Of a stretch of DNA of 62,503 nucleotides, positions 27,243 to 36,272 are shown in pieces. The DNA is from Salegentibacter flavus (lineage in GTDB: Bacteria > Bacteroidota > Bacteroidia > Flavobacteriales > Flavobacteriaceae). The first letter of the stretch is position 1. Every line of letters begins with the position of its first letter. The notes under the pieces are model-generated. The model did no database searches and was not told where the DNA came from. It was given only the letters and a program-made list of their open reading frames with translations. The stretch lies in the NCBI RefSeq assembly GCF_900115145.1, contig NZ_FOVL01000020.1, positions 1-62,503 on the forward strand, read 5' to 3'. A program made the position numbers and the translations under genes.

Positions 27243-27917
27243 TTAAATACGTTCTAATTCTGTTGAAAACCTGAAAAATTTTAAAACTTCTTTTTCCTCG
27301 TCAATTTTACGTAACTGAAGATGAAATCCTTTTAAGCTTTTAATTGCTATTTCAAATTCTTTCATAATTCCTTTAGCACTCTCTTTTTCTTCCTTCAAGG
27401 TTTCTTTTGTCGGTTTCTCTAATGTTTTGGTTTTATAATGAACTAATTTATTTCGGAGTGAGATAATCTTATTTAATGATTCGAAGTCTTTAGAACCTCT
27501 ATCTATACTTTTCGAATAAATCAGCTTCATAACTATTTCCCATTTGGCCTGAACAGATAACTTATCCAAATTTTCTTTGTAATATTTTGAACCAAGTTCG
27601 ACAACGCCTATTTCGTTAATAAGTGCTTCGTAATATGTAGACAGAATAATCACACCCTGATTAGCAAGCTTGTATTTTTTCTTATTTAAAAAACCTAACT
27701 GGTCCATATAATCGACTCTTTCTTGTACAAATTTTTGAGTATCGGGAATAGATTCTGGATTTAATTTCTTTTGATAGTTCTCAATTTCGGAGTTGACATC
27801 TAAGATTTGTAGATATAAATCTATAGAAATCTGCAGAAACAGTTCCACGTTTCCACTCCTTAATTGGCCTTTATAATCAGTATAAAATTTTTGCATTCTA
27901 GTGTTTTTAACTTGCAC
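27243..27917 (-). CDS. Hypothetical helical protein with a HEPN-like RNxxxH motif
   Basis: A 224-residue (or 217-residue) helical protein without signal or membrane segments. The segment SLNKIISLRNKLVHYK contains R155-N156 and H160, the Rx4-6H pattern of HEPN domains, preceded by helices with YYEALINEIGV as in some HEPN ligand-binding or RNase proteins. No partner nucleotidyltransferase or toxin-antitoxin gene is adjacent. GTG at 27917 and ATG at 27896 are both possible starts. HEPN membership is inferred from one motif. Confidence 0.6.
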   Translation of the reverse strand: MQVKNTRMQKFYTDYKGQLRSGNVELFLQISIDLYLQILDVNSEIENYQKKLNPESIPDTQKFVQERVDYMDQLGFLNKKKYKLANQGVIILSTYYEALINEIGVVELGSKYYKENLDKLSVQAKWEIVMKLIYSKSIDRGSKDFESLNKIISLRNKLVHYKTKTLEKPTKETLKEEKESAKGIMKEFEIAIKSLKGFHLQLRKIDEEKEVLKFFRFSTELERI

Positions 27918-28061
27918 ATAAAGGTTTTACTTACCGCAAGTTGCGGGAATAGGGATGCGGACTTGTTGGATTAACCATTTGTTTCCTGGTTTACTAAATT
28001 GCATTTTTCCGGCAAACCTTTATTTGTGGTGAGCGCTGTTGTAAATTGGGCGAGTTCCGGA

Positions 28062-29069
28062 TTAATTTAAATTTTCAATTATTTTATTTTTCAAATCTTT
28101 ACTCATTAAATTTTTTCCGATAATGATTCCATTCTTGTCAATAAGAATATTTGATGGAGTGGATGAAACTCCATATGCTTGAAATACTTCACCGTCCCAG
28201 CCATTTAAATTACTGCACTGTGGCCATGTAATATTATCTTCATTTATAGCCTTTATCCAGTTTCCTCTGGAATTATCTTTTGAGATACTAATTATATTTA
28301 GTCCGTCAGGATGATAATCTTCATATATCTTTCGCAACTTTTCATTCATCATTCTACTTCCAGCACAAGTGGAAGACCAAAATTGAATGAGAGTTAATTC
28401 TCCAGTAAGTTCCGAAAGCTTTTGAGTCTTATTTTCTTTATTAGAAATTTCAAAGTCCATATATTTTTCACCTATTTCAGGCATATCTTTTTCCAAAAAT
28501 TTTGCAACCTTCTGTCCAATAGAAGAGGTTTGTATTTCGGGTGAAAGTTTTGCATAGAACTCCGCAATTTCCTGCTGGTTCCATCGTCTGTTCGCCATTG
28601 TTAGAATGTATGCACTTACTAAAGCATCGGGATGCTTGTTTATAAAATCCTTTTCCCTCTGGTTTTTTATGTCATCTGAAATTTCTCCGGCATTAGCATA
28701 AACCTTATCTTTCATTTCCTTTGCCAAGCTGTGATTTCTCGAGCCGGTAACCACTGCATTTTTAAAATCTCCTTTTGTGGCATCAAAGGTCATAGGTCTG
28801 TTTTCAAGCCACAATTCAGTGAACTTTGTTTTGTCCTTTTTAAATAGCATTACAAATAATACAGGTTCGGGAAGGGTGGTAGTAAACTTAAAGGTGTTGT
28901 TACGCACCAAAGCAGAATCAATATTGCCTCCGTTGGCTAAATCCCGGAAATATAAATAGGTGTTATCTTCAATATCTGATGTTTTTCCGGTTAGTGAAAA
29001 TTCGTTCTTTTGAGCTACAAGAGTATTGACCGTTATTAAACAGAGAATAATTAATTTTTTTGAAGTCAT
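28062..29069 (-). CDS. TlpA/AhpC-type thioredoxin-fold protein with DUF4369-like N-terminus
   Basis: A 335-residue exported protein: signal peptide (1-19), a DUF4369-like beta domain (about 24-115), a helical linker and a C-terminal thioredoxin domain (about 205-335) with LIQFWSSTCAGSRMMNEKLRK and the cis-proline region VSSTPSNILIDKNG. The usual CxxC is CAGS, so the resolving cysteine is missing. It may act as a monothiol disulfide isomerase, peroxidase or binding protein rather than a normal periplasmic reductase. It is monocistronic. A 480-base AT-rich gap (29070-29549) with no recognisable gene lies upstream. Confidence 0.82.
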   Translation of the reverse strand: MTSKKLIILCLITVNTLVAQKNEFSLTGKTSDIEDNTYLYFRDLANGGNIDSALVRNNTFKFTTTLPEPVLFVMLFKKDKTKFTELWLENRPMTFDATKGDFKNAVVTGSRNHSLAKEMKDKVYANAGEISDDIKNQREKDFINKHPDALVSAYILTMANRRWNQQEIAEFYAKLSPEIQTSSIGQKVAKFLEKDMPEIGEKYMDFEISNKENKTQKLSELTGELTLIQFWSSTCAGSRMMNEKLRKIYEDYHPDGLNIISISKDNSRGNWIKAINEDNITWPQCSNLNGWDGEVFQAYGVSSTPSNILIDKNGIIIGKNLMSKDLKNKIIENLN

Positions 29070-29549
29070 AGGTAGTAATTTAATTACATTAAAAGTTACT
29101 GAATCTTTCTTTAGCCTTGTTTACGACTCTTTATAACGTACCTGTTTTAATCCTTTTAGTCAATTTGTTGGGGATTAAAAGTATGTTTTAAAGATTTATA
29201 AGTTATTACAGCACAAGACTCATAGGGAAGAATAGCTGCTGTAAAATGTGTTGGTAGGTAAATCTATAAAAAATTTCTTAAAGCTTTTAGGATTTTACCG
29301 CCCGAAAGTAAGAAAACAGCAAAATCCGGAAGCTTTTGTTGTCGGTTTGTTTATTTTTTAACAGAAGAAAAGCAGAGAGTGTGAGTATTAGGATGAGCGA
29401 TTTAATTCATCTTTTACCAAAGATATCCCTTCGGCAGCTCGAAGAAAAATAAGTCTGATACCGGAAAAGAAAATTTGTGAATATCTATTCTCTCGATTAT
29501 TCAGCAGGCCTGTTATTAATTCTATTTTTGGGACCCTAAAAAAAATGAT

Positions 29550-30107
29550 ATGAGCGTAACTTGGTATGAATGTAAGGTGAAATACAAAAAAACACACGAC
29601 ACAGGAGAGCAAAAAATAAGCACCGACACCTATTTGCTGGATGCGGTGTCTTTTACAGAGGCAGAGTCAAGGATCACTGAGGAGATGAAGGCTTATACCA
29701 GTGAAGATTTCAGAATAATGAATATAAAGGTCGCCAACTTTTCAGAAGTCCACCCCTTCGAAAACTCAGACAGGTGGTTCAAATCAAAGGTTTCTTTGGT
29801 AGCCCTTGATGAAGAAAGCGGGAAAGAAAAGAAGACCAATATTTATTTACTGGTGCAGGCCAACGATGTAAAAGAGGCTTTTGAGAATACCACCAAAGCC
29901 ATGGAAGATACTATGGGCGATTACACCATCCCGTCTATTACAGAATCTCCCATCCTGGATGTATTCCCATATTTCACCGGGGAAGAAGAACAACTGGAGA
30001 AATTCAATGTCCTTGAGGATTCTGAAACTACAGGAGAAGTGAAAGCAGAAGAAACTCAAGTCTCCGAAGCAGAGACTACAGAAGAATCGGCAGAACTAAA
30101 AGCATAG
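29550..30107 (+). CDS. DUF4494 domain-containing protein
   Basis: A 185-residue cytoplasmic protein. Residues 1-150 form the DUF4494 domain typical of Bacteroidota (start MSVTWYECKVKYKK, later TDTYLLDAVSFTEAE and IPSITESPILDVFPYF). The domain appears as two similar alpha/beta halves, as the second YLLVQANDVKEAFE segment suggests. An acidic, low-complexity tail of about 30 residues follows. Function is unknown. It is a single gene with a strong terminator. Confidence 0.85.
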   Translation: MSVTWYECKVKYKKTHDTGEQKISTDTYLLDAVSFTEAESRITEEMKAYTSEDFRIMNIKVANFSEVHPFENSDRWFKSKVSLVALDEESGKEKKTNIYLLVQANDVKEAFENTTKAMEDTMGDYTIPSITESPILDVFPYFTGEEEQLEKFNVLEDSETTGEVKAEETQVSEAETTEESAELKA

Positions 30108-30141
30108 GTATAAAATATCTCTCAAAGATTTAATCTTTACT

Positions 30142-30176
30142 AAAAGGGTTTGACTGATAAAGTCGAACCCTTTTTT
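30142..30176 (+). terminator. Terminator of the DUF4494 gene
   Basis: AAAGGGTTTGACT and AGTCGAACCCTTT (one G-T mismatch) form a long stem with a 5-base loop, followed by T residues. Confidence 0.88.
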
Positions 30177-30257
30177 CGTGTCAGGCTGTGCCCGACCGGA
30201 GGGAGGATGATCGAAGCTCTTTCCATCTTTAAGGTAGAACGGACTAAGTTGAATGAT

Positions 30258-30404
30258 CGTCATCCCGGACTCGATCCGGAATCTCCTCCCTAAAAGCTAC
30301 CAACCTCACTGCATCACTGCTTTACGAATTAACCAACTCACGAATCCCGAATCAAATGACCGTCATCCCGTCCCGATAGCCATCGGGATGATCCGGGATC
30401 TCAT
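30258..30404. repeat. Two CGTCATCCCGG repeats
   Basis: Copies at 30258-30286 and 30361-30404 belong to the family seen at 22815 and 24044. The second carries an inserted hairpin, TCCCGATAGCCATCGGGA. The whole gap 30177-30620 has no credible gene; an open frame running through it is made of repeat sequence. Confidence 0.68.
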
Positions 30405-30620
30405 CCCTATAAGAACCCAACGTCACTCCATCACTCCGTCACAACGTCACGAATGCACGAACACAAAAATCCTGCTACTCAAGATTGACATATATCATTT
30501 CCCCTGTTCTTAATAAGAGATATATTTAATAGTTAAGCCTTGGTCACCTCCGCTCGTGAACTCTATCATTTAGATCAAAGTTCACATTTAAAAAGAATTT
30601 TTAATTCAAAGCTAAGTGCC

Positions 30621-31442
30621 ATGCTGTTTAGAAAAGAAATTTTGCTGCTGATCGTGCTTGCTGTATCGGTAGGTTTTACCTCCTGCAGTGACGATGATGA
30701 TGAGGTTCCTCGAATTGATGAACCAACCGGAAGTTTTACGCTTCCCGATCAACCTTTGGATGGGGAAATGGTGGTTGTAGAAGATTTGTCTATTAGTAAA
30801 AATGGATGGATCGTGGTAAGAAGGGACAACGGAAGTAATGAGCCCATAATGACTGAGATAATTTCCATGCCGGAATATGTGCCAGCTGGTGATTATTTGG
30901 AATTTAGTATCCGACTTAAAAATAATATCGAGCTCGTTGATGGAGAAAGGCTTTGGGTGAATTTACACGCCGATGACGGAGATAAGATCTTTGAGTATAG
31001 TATAAGTAATCAGGCAGATTTACCGATTTTATTGTCTTCAGGAAGTTTGGTAGCCCATTTCTTTATTGTCGATCTGCCGGATCCCACAGGTAGTGTAAGC
31101 GCAGATGATCAGGAACTGGAGCAGAACCGGAAACTCAATATAAGTTCTGTAGTTAATAGCCATTCCGGTTGGGTGGTGGTGTATTCTGATGCAGAAGGAG
31201 CACCGAATTTAAATGAAATACTTTCAGTCCCCCGTTTTATTGATCCTGGAACTCATACTGATCTTAAGGTTGATCTGGAAGATGATGTGGAAATAGAAAA
31301 TAATGAATTGCTGTGGGTGGTATTACATACCGATGATGGAGACCAGGTTTTTGAATATAATGTGGATGATGATCTTGACCTACCGGTCTTAACAGAAAAT
31401 GATGAAATGGTGATGGATTCCTTTAGGCTTAGTTTTGACTGA
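30621..31442 (+). CDS. Lipoprotein with two DUF7282-like domains
   Basis: This gene encodes 273 residues starting at the ATG at 30621, which opens a lipoprotein signal (lipobox FTSC). After an acidic linker (SDDDDE) come two similar domains of about 110 residues: the first has NGWIVVRRDNG and LWVNLHADDGDKIFEY, the second SGWVVVYSDAEGAP, DPGTHTDLKVDL and LWVVLHTDDGDQVFEY. These are the marks of DUF7282, a beta-sandwich family first noted in haloarchaea. Function is unknown. The longer frame upstream of 30621 adds residues without a signal and is rejected. Confidence 0.78.
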   Translation: MLFRKEILLLIVLAVSVGFTSCSDDDDEVPRIDEPTGSFTLPDQPLDGEMVVVEDLSISKNGWIVVRRDNGSNEPIMTEIISMPEYVPAGDYLEFSIRLKNNIELVDGERLWVNLHADDGDKIFEYSISNQADLPILLSSGSLVAHFFIVDLPDPTGSVSADDQELEQNRKLNISSVVNSHSGWVVVYSDAEGAPNLNEILSVPRFIDPGTHTDLKVDLEDDVEIENNELLWVVLHTDDGDQVFEYNVDDDLDLPVLTENDEMVMDSFRLSFD

Positions 31443-31495
31443 CCTATGGGAAGTTTAATGGTTTCAAATCAGATTATTTATGAGTTTATTCCAAC

Positions 31496-31526
31496 TAAAA
31501 ACACCTCCGGGCGGAGGTGTTTTTAT
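31496..31526. terminator. Bidirectional terminator
   Basis: AAAAACACCTCC and GGAGGTGTTTTT are exact reverse complements around GGGC, giving T-runs on both strands. It lies between the DUF7282 gene and the convergent universal stress gene. Confidence 0.9.
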
Positions 31527-31528
31527 AA

Positions 31529-31984
31529 TTATTTCAAGTGTTTTTTATCCAAAGGAACGGCAAGTAAAGGAATATTAAGTTCATCTACAAGGTCCTTCTT
31601 TTTGTTCGCAGTAAACAGGCTATAGAGAAAGTTCTTCTTTCGGTGCCCGGCCACCACCAGGTCGATTTGATGTTTCTCTGTAATTTTCCGGAGAGATTTA
31701 ATAACCGGGCCTTCAATTAAAAGTCCTTCGGCCTCTACTTCATTTTCTTTTTTAAGGGCTTCCACCCATTCCTGGATAATCGCCGCCTCTTCTTTGCGTT
31801 TTTCAGATCTCTTGTCATAAACATATTGCGGACCGGCTTCCCGCGCGAGGAAATCATCGGGATCAGGTTCTGTCACATGTATGATCCAGAGCTTCGCTTT
31901 GGAAAGCTTTGCGATTTCCACCGCCTTGGCTATTAATTGTTCCGCCTCTTGCTTTCGGTCTATGGCCACTAATATGTTTTTCAT
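31529..31984 (-). CDS. Universal stress protein (UspA family)
   Basis: A single-domain 151-residue Usp with an N-terminal ILVAIDRKQEAEQLIAKAVEIA and a C-terminal VVAGHRKKNFLYSLF, where the usual G-2x-G-9x-GS ATP loop is only partly kept. It may respond to stress by binding ATP or nothing at all. It is monocistronic and ends at the shared terminator. Confidence 0.88.
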   Translation of the reverse strand: MKNILVAIDRKQEAEQLIAKAVEIAKLSKAKLWIIHVTEPDPDDFLAREAGPQYVYDKRSEKRKEEAAIIQEWVEALKKENEVEAEGLLIEGPVIKSLRKITEKHQIDLVVAGHRKKNFLYSLFTANKKKDLVDELNIPLLAVPLDKKHLK

Positions 31985-32100
31985 ATAGATTTGATTTTAT
32001 GAATTTTAAACTTAAGAAAAATAAAACACTTTTAGAATTAACCCCTTTCCAGCAGTTGAGTTTTAGGGCTAATAGATCAGGCTATGAGGACAAAAAATGA

Positions 32101-32171
32101 GTCAAATGTTCGAAGCAACCGGAAACAGAGAACCCACAGGAACAGAGAACAGATAACCGGGAACATTTGAC
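32101..32171. promoter_or_regulatory. Inverted repeat with internal direct repeats upstream of the glycosyltransferase
   Basis: GTCAAATGTTC (32101-32111) and GAACATTTGAC (32161-32171) are exact reverse complements 49 bases apart. Between them AACAGAGAAC occurs twice and AACAGATAAC once. It lies 157-227 bases before the glycosyltransferase start, in a 343-base gap with no other feature. Confidence 0.35.
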
Positions 32172-32327
32172 CATAAAATCGTGGAAAAATTCCCCAGTTC
32201 ATTCCGGATAGATAAAAACATAGGCTTCAGGATGAACCTTTTAGTAAGTTGGTACGTGGATTGCTTAGGCTGGCGGGTATCGTGTTGGTGATAGGAAACC
32301 ATCAGGATCAGGTAAAAACAAAAAAGA

Positions 32328-33734
32328 ATGAAAACTAATACCATAGCTTCAGATCAAGTAATTTCTTCCGCAGATAAGTCTGCTTTTAATGAATTTTCCA
32401 AACAGAAAAACAAGGCCAGGGATCTCAGAGGGATAATGGTACGGGTAAGTAGCCTGGCCCTACTTTTTGGTGCCGCATATCTGGTTTATGCCTTACAAGG
32501 TGATTTCAGCCGATATAATCTTGATGGCCTTAATTCAACCTGGGGAATGGCCATTTTTGTGATCACAGGTTTCTTGCTTTTATTCAGAGCCGGATTCTTT
32601 TTCTATAACCTGTATCTCTACCTGCGCTATAAACCGATTTCCTCAGTAAGCAATGAGAACCTACCCACCTGCACCGTGATAGTGCCTGCCTACAATGAAG
32701 GAAAGCAGGTATGGGCTACACTGATGAGCCTGGCAAAAAGTGACTATCCTGCCCATAAGCTGGAGTTACTGGCCATTGACGACGGGAGTAAGGATGATAC
32801 CTGGGAATGGATGCTGAAGGCTAAACGGGAACTGGGTGATCGTGTGAGCATCTATCAACAACCTCAAAACAAAGGAAAGCGTCACGCCCTCTACCGCGGA
32901 TTTAACATTGGAACCGGGGAGGTTTTTGTCACTGTAGACAGCGATTCTGAAGTTACCAATGATACCTTGCGCAACCTGGTGAGTCCTTTCATAGTTAACG
33001 AAAAATGTGGAGCGGTAGCGGGGAACATTCGCGTTCTCAACAACGAAAAAAAGGCTATGCTGCCCAAGATGCTGGATGTGAGCTTCGTCCTGAGTTTCGA
33101 GTTTGTTCGCTCTGCTGAAAGCAGTTTGGAATCGGTGCTTTGTACCCCGGGTGCTCTGGCTGCCTACAGAAGAAAAGCTGTTTTTGGCTGTCTTGATGAA
33201 TGGATCAACCAGACCTTTATGGGGAAAGCTTCAGATATCGGAGAGGATCGTGCTATGACTAACATGATCCTGAAGCAGGGGTATCACGTCCTCTTTCAGA
33301 GAAACGCCTTCGCCTATACCAATGTGCCCGAAAAATACACCGGACTCTATAAAATGTTTATCAGATGGGGGAGAAGTAATGTTCGTGAGAATATTGCAAT
33401 GGCAAAATATGTATTCACCGATTTCAGGGAAAGCTCCAAAACAGGATCGCGACTGCTATTCCTTAACCAGGTATTGAAGCTGGTGATGAGCTACCCTACA
33501 ATTTTGATGATGCTTTTCTTCATCTCTATGGATCCTGTCCTGTTCTTAAGTTCAACCCTTCTGAGCATCTTGATCTGGTCGAGCTTCCCGGTGCTGTTCT
33601 ATGCGAAGAGATATAACTTATCCGAATCCTTCTGGGCGTATTCCTACAGCATTCTCTATACCTTTGGCCTATTCTGGATCACTCCATACGCTATTGCCAC
33701 CGCGAGTAAAAGGGGATGGCTTACCCGTGGGTAA
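32328..33734 (+). CDS. Family-2 membrane glycosyltransferase (hyaluronan/poly-GlcNAc synthase-like)
   Basis: A 468-residue processive-type glycosyltransferase. Two N-terminal membrane helices (about 38-56 and 70-98) precede the GT2 domain with VIVPAYNEG, AIDDGSKDD, TVDSDSE, the acceptor motif GEDRAMT and the RWGRS motif (Q/RxxRW equivalent). At least three C-terminal helices follow. This layout fits synthases that polymerise and extrude a polysaccharide, such as hyaluronan-like or GlcNAc polymers. No export partners are adjacent. A decayed partial copy of the 3' half lies at 36273-36804. Confidence 0.85.
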   Translation: MKTNTIASDQVISSADKSAFNEFSKQKNKARDLRGIMVRVSSLALLFGAAYLVYALQGDFSRYNLDGLNSTWGMAIFVITGFLLLFRAGFFFYNLYLYLRYKPISSVSNENLPTCTVIVPAYNEGKQVWATLMSLAKSDYPAHKLELLAIDDGSKDDTWEWMLKAKRELGDRVSIYQQPQNKGKRHALYRGFNIGTGEVFVTVDSDSEVTNDTLRNLVSPFIVNEKCGAVAGNIRVLNNEKKAMLPKMLDVSFVLSFEFVRSAESSLESVLCTPGALAAYRRKAVFGCLDEWINQTFMGKASDIGEDRAMTNMILKQGYHVLFQRNAFAYTNVPEKYTGLYKMFIRWGRSNVRENIAMAKYVFTDFRESSKTGSRLLFLNQVLKLVMSYPTILMMLFFISMDPVLFLSSTLLSILIWSSFPVLFYAKRYNLSESFWAYSYSILYTFGLFWITPYAIATASKRGWLTRG

Positions 33735-33830
33735 GTCACAAGAAGTTGATATTAAAAGTTAAAAAGAAGGATTCCTTAGGAGTTTTGAGCTTTACTTTGG
33801 AGATAATTCTGAACATAACTGGTTGAAAGA

Positions 33831-33864
33831 AAAAAGCGGGATTCTTATGGATTCCGCTTTGTCT
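33831..33864 (+). terminator. Terminator of the glycosyltransferase gene
   Basis: AAAGCGGGATTC and GATTCCGCTTT form an imperfect stem with a TTATG-type loop and a short T-rich tail, 100 bases after the stop. Confidence 0.55.
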
Positions 33865-33909
33865 TCTACATTCCTTCATCGCCCATAATACATTTTCGAC
33901 TTACCAGGC

Positions 33910-34173
33910 TTAGATAAGAGCTTCCCTGATCTTTTTGACAGGACTTTTACGTTTCCGAGAGTCAATACCGAAAAAATAATTCACGGGGCAGACTTTGGTA
34001 ATGGCACTCTCTGTAAGAAGGGTTCCCACCACTATGGAGACAAGACCTTCAATTTTTCCTTTATTTCCACCCAACGCCAAGTATCCTACTCCAATTAAGG
34101 CGGGACCTGCAATGCTGCGGATGAGCTGATCTTGTTTACCTACATTTTCTTTCATAACATTTGATTTTTTCAA
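33910..34173 (-). CDS. DUF2892 (YgaP-like) membrane protein
   Basis: A small 87-residue protein with two hydrophobic segments (about 22-36 and 43-57) and the DUF2892 pattern: MKENVGKQDQLIR, the glycine-rich turn and the CPVNYFFGIDS motif after the second helix. In other proteins this domain follows a rhodanese. Here it is alone. The second Met (34155) is the more typical start. Function is unknown. Confidence 0.85.
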   Translation of the reverse strand: MKKSNVMKENVGKQDQLIRSIAGPALIGVGYLALGGNKGKIEGLVSIVVGTLLTESAITKVCPVNYFFGIDSRKRKSPVKKIREALI

Positions 34174-34282
34174 CCCTAATTCTGTCTTCTTAATTTAAGA
34201 AAAATTAGAACGATTTCCAAGGTAATATAGCATCAAAGAATATTTCTGTTAATTAGCTAATACCCGGATTTGATAAATTCGG

Positions 34283-36160
34283 TTACATCTCTTCATCCTT
34301 GAGATATTTGTTCAGAAACTCCAGAATTTGTTTGTAGCCTTTGATCTCATTTTCCTTTTTGATAAACCCATGGCCTTCATCTTCAAAAATCACATATTCT
34401 ACCGGCACATTGTTCTTTTTCAATTCAGCTACAATTTCATCAGACTCTACCTGTAATACCCGCGGATCATTCGCCCCCTGCAAGACCATTACCGGATTCT
34501 TTACCTGGTCTGCATGGAATAACGGCGATTTGTTGTAAAGTGCTATGGAATCTTTGGTGGCAGGGTCTCCCATTTCTTCGTACAGGGCTGTTTTAAAAGA
34601 TTCCCAGTAAGGAGGTATAGATTTAAGGGTTCGCAACCAGTTTGTCACCCCAAAGAGGTTGACCCCGACGTCAAATTCTTCAGGAGTAAAAGTCATGGCT
34701 GCCATGGTCATATAACCGCCATAACTGCCGCCTATGATGCCAATATTATTTTTATCAATATAATCCTGCTCCTGAAGCCATTTTTTACCCCAGATCACAT
34801 CCTTAAGATCTTCCTCGCCGTGTTTTTTATCATCCATTTTATAAAATGATTTCCCGTACCCGCTGCTTCCCCGGTTGTTAACTGCTAAAACTGCATACCC
34901 GTGGTTGACCAAATACTGAATGAGGGCAGAATATCCTATTCTGGACTGCCCCCCCGGACCGCCATGAACCCATACCAGGGCCGGTACTTTATTCCTTTCA
35001 GATGCCTGCTGTGGTTTGTAGTAAATAGCCGGAATCTCGAGTCCGTCAAAAGATTTATACCGAACAACTTCAGAAGCAACCAGATCTTCAGGGTCGATCT
35101 CCTCATTCAGGGTGTTGGTTAGTTTTTTGATCTCATTGGTTCTGAAATCATAGACATATAGATTATTAGGGGTTTTGGATGTTCCAATGGTGAGTCTCAT
35201 CAGGTTTTCACTGTCGGACAGATTTACCGCTTTAATATCTCCATCGGGTACTGCCGGAAGATCTACTGTTTCTCCTGTTTGATTATTTATTACGATAAGG
35301 CGGTTCTTTCCGTCTTCATTAATGGCAATTACACGATACTTGTCATTTTCGCTGAGGTAACTGTACATGACGTCCCAATTAGTTTCGTAGACCGTGGACC
35401 TTTCTCCGGTTTCCAGGTCATATTCTACCAGATAAGAAAATTCCTTTCCCACATCTGTGATGTAATAGAACTTCTTATCATCTTTACTAAACCCTGAAGC
35501 CGAATAACTTCCTTTTTCTTCAGAGATCTCCTTTAGTTGATCCTTCTCCCGATCATAAATAAATAATTTGCTTTCGCTGGTAGTGATAGGTTTAGAAAGC
35601 GCGATCAATTGTTCGTTGTGCGACAGACCTTCTAATTGATAGCCTTCGTCATTTTCATAAAGCATTTGGGGCTCCCACGTATCCACGTCCATTTTGTAAA
35701 TATCAAAGAACTTAGGGTCCCGCTTGTTCGAAAAATAATAAATGGATTCTTTATCATCACTCCAGCCCGCAAAATTGGCTTTTTCATTTTCCCCAGGGGT
35801 TAGGTCCTTAACTTCTCCGTTCTTTTTAAGAAGGTATAAATGGCTTATTTCATTTCCGCCTTTATCTGCTGAATATATTATTTCACCTGTTCCGGGGACA
35901 TAGTCTTCAGCAAAGAAGGAGTCATCTTTAGATTTAGTGATCTGTTTTTTAGAGCCGTCTTTAATATTGATCTCATAAACATTAAAGATACCCGATTCAT
36001 CACTGCTCATAAGGAGCTTTGTTTCATCATTTGAAAATTCACCTCCACCCACGCGGGTATTACCATAAAATTGTTCGATGGTATAATTCTCTACGGAAGT
36101 TGAATCTTGTGAAAATGCCGTAAATCCGAACAGCATAAAGAGCAAAAAAAGAGATTTCAT
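34283..36160 (-). CDS. S9-family serine peptidase (prolyl oligopeptidase / acylaminoacyl-peptidase type)
   Basis: A 625-residue secreted peptidase with signal peptide MKSLFLLFMLFGFTAFSQ, a beta-propeller (about 40-355) built from WD40-like repeats such as YYFSNKRDPKFFDIYKMD, and a C-terminal alpha/beta hydrolase. The catalytic Ser is in GGSYGGYM (about 482), the Asp in GANDPRVL and the His in DEGHGF. It degrades short peptides in the periplasm. It lies between a glycosyltransferase and that gene's decayed copy, without other partners. Confidence 0.93.
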   Translation of the reverse strand: MKSLFLLFMLFGFTAFSQDSTSVENYTIEQFYGNTRVGGGEFSNDETKLLMSSDESGIFNVYEINIKDGSKKQITKSKDDSFFAEDYVPGTGEIIYSADKGGNEISHLYLLKKNGEVKDLTPGENEKANFAGWSDDKESIYYFSNKRDPKFFDIYKMDVDTWEPQMLYENDEGYQLEGLSHNEQLIALSKPITTSESKLFIYDREKDQLKEISEEKGSYSASGFSKDDKKFYYITDVGKEFSYLVEYDLETGERSTVYETNWDVMYSYLSENDKYRVIAINEDGKNRLIVINNQTGETVDLPAVPDGDIKAVNLSDSENLMRLTIGTSKTPNNLYVYDFRTNEIKKLTNTLNEEIDPEDLVASEVVRYKSFDGLEIPAIYYKPQQASERNKVPALVWVHGGPGGQSRIGYSALIQYLVNHGYAVLAVNNRGSSGYGKSFYKMDDKKHGEEDLKDVIWGKKWLQEQDYIDKNNIGIIGGSYGGYMTMAAMTFTPEEFDVGVNLFGVTNWLRTLKSIPPYWESFKTALYEEMGDPATKDSIALYNKSPLFHADQVKNPVMVLQGANDPRVLQVESDEIVAELKKNNVPVEYVIFEDEGHGFIKKENEIKGYKQILEFLNKYLKDEEM

Positions 36161-36272
36161 AATTCTGATTTTGATTAGTAATTGAGCTTAATTTCAGGTA
36201 GGTGGTAAGAAGGGGAATTCTAATATACCAAATAATTATATAATTATAAACAATTGAACATCAAATGATTTT

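Noticed and set aside
29388-29612. 74-residue minus-strand frame before DUF4494
   Set aside because: It overlaps the DUF4494 start on the other strand and shows no motif; the gap is AT-rich non-coding sequence.
30253-30513. 86-residue frame after the DUF4494 gene
   Set aside because: It is composed of dispersed CGTCATCCCGG repeats and simple ACGAATCCC repeats.
30540-30620. Upstream start for the DUF7282 lipoprotein
   Set aside because: It would put 27 residues before the lipoprotein signal, which must be at the N-terminus.
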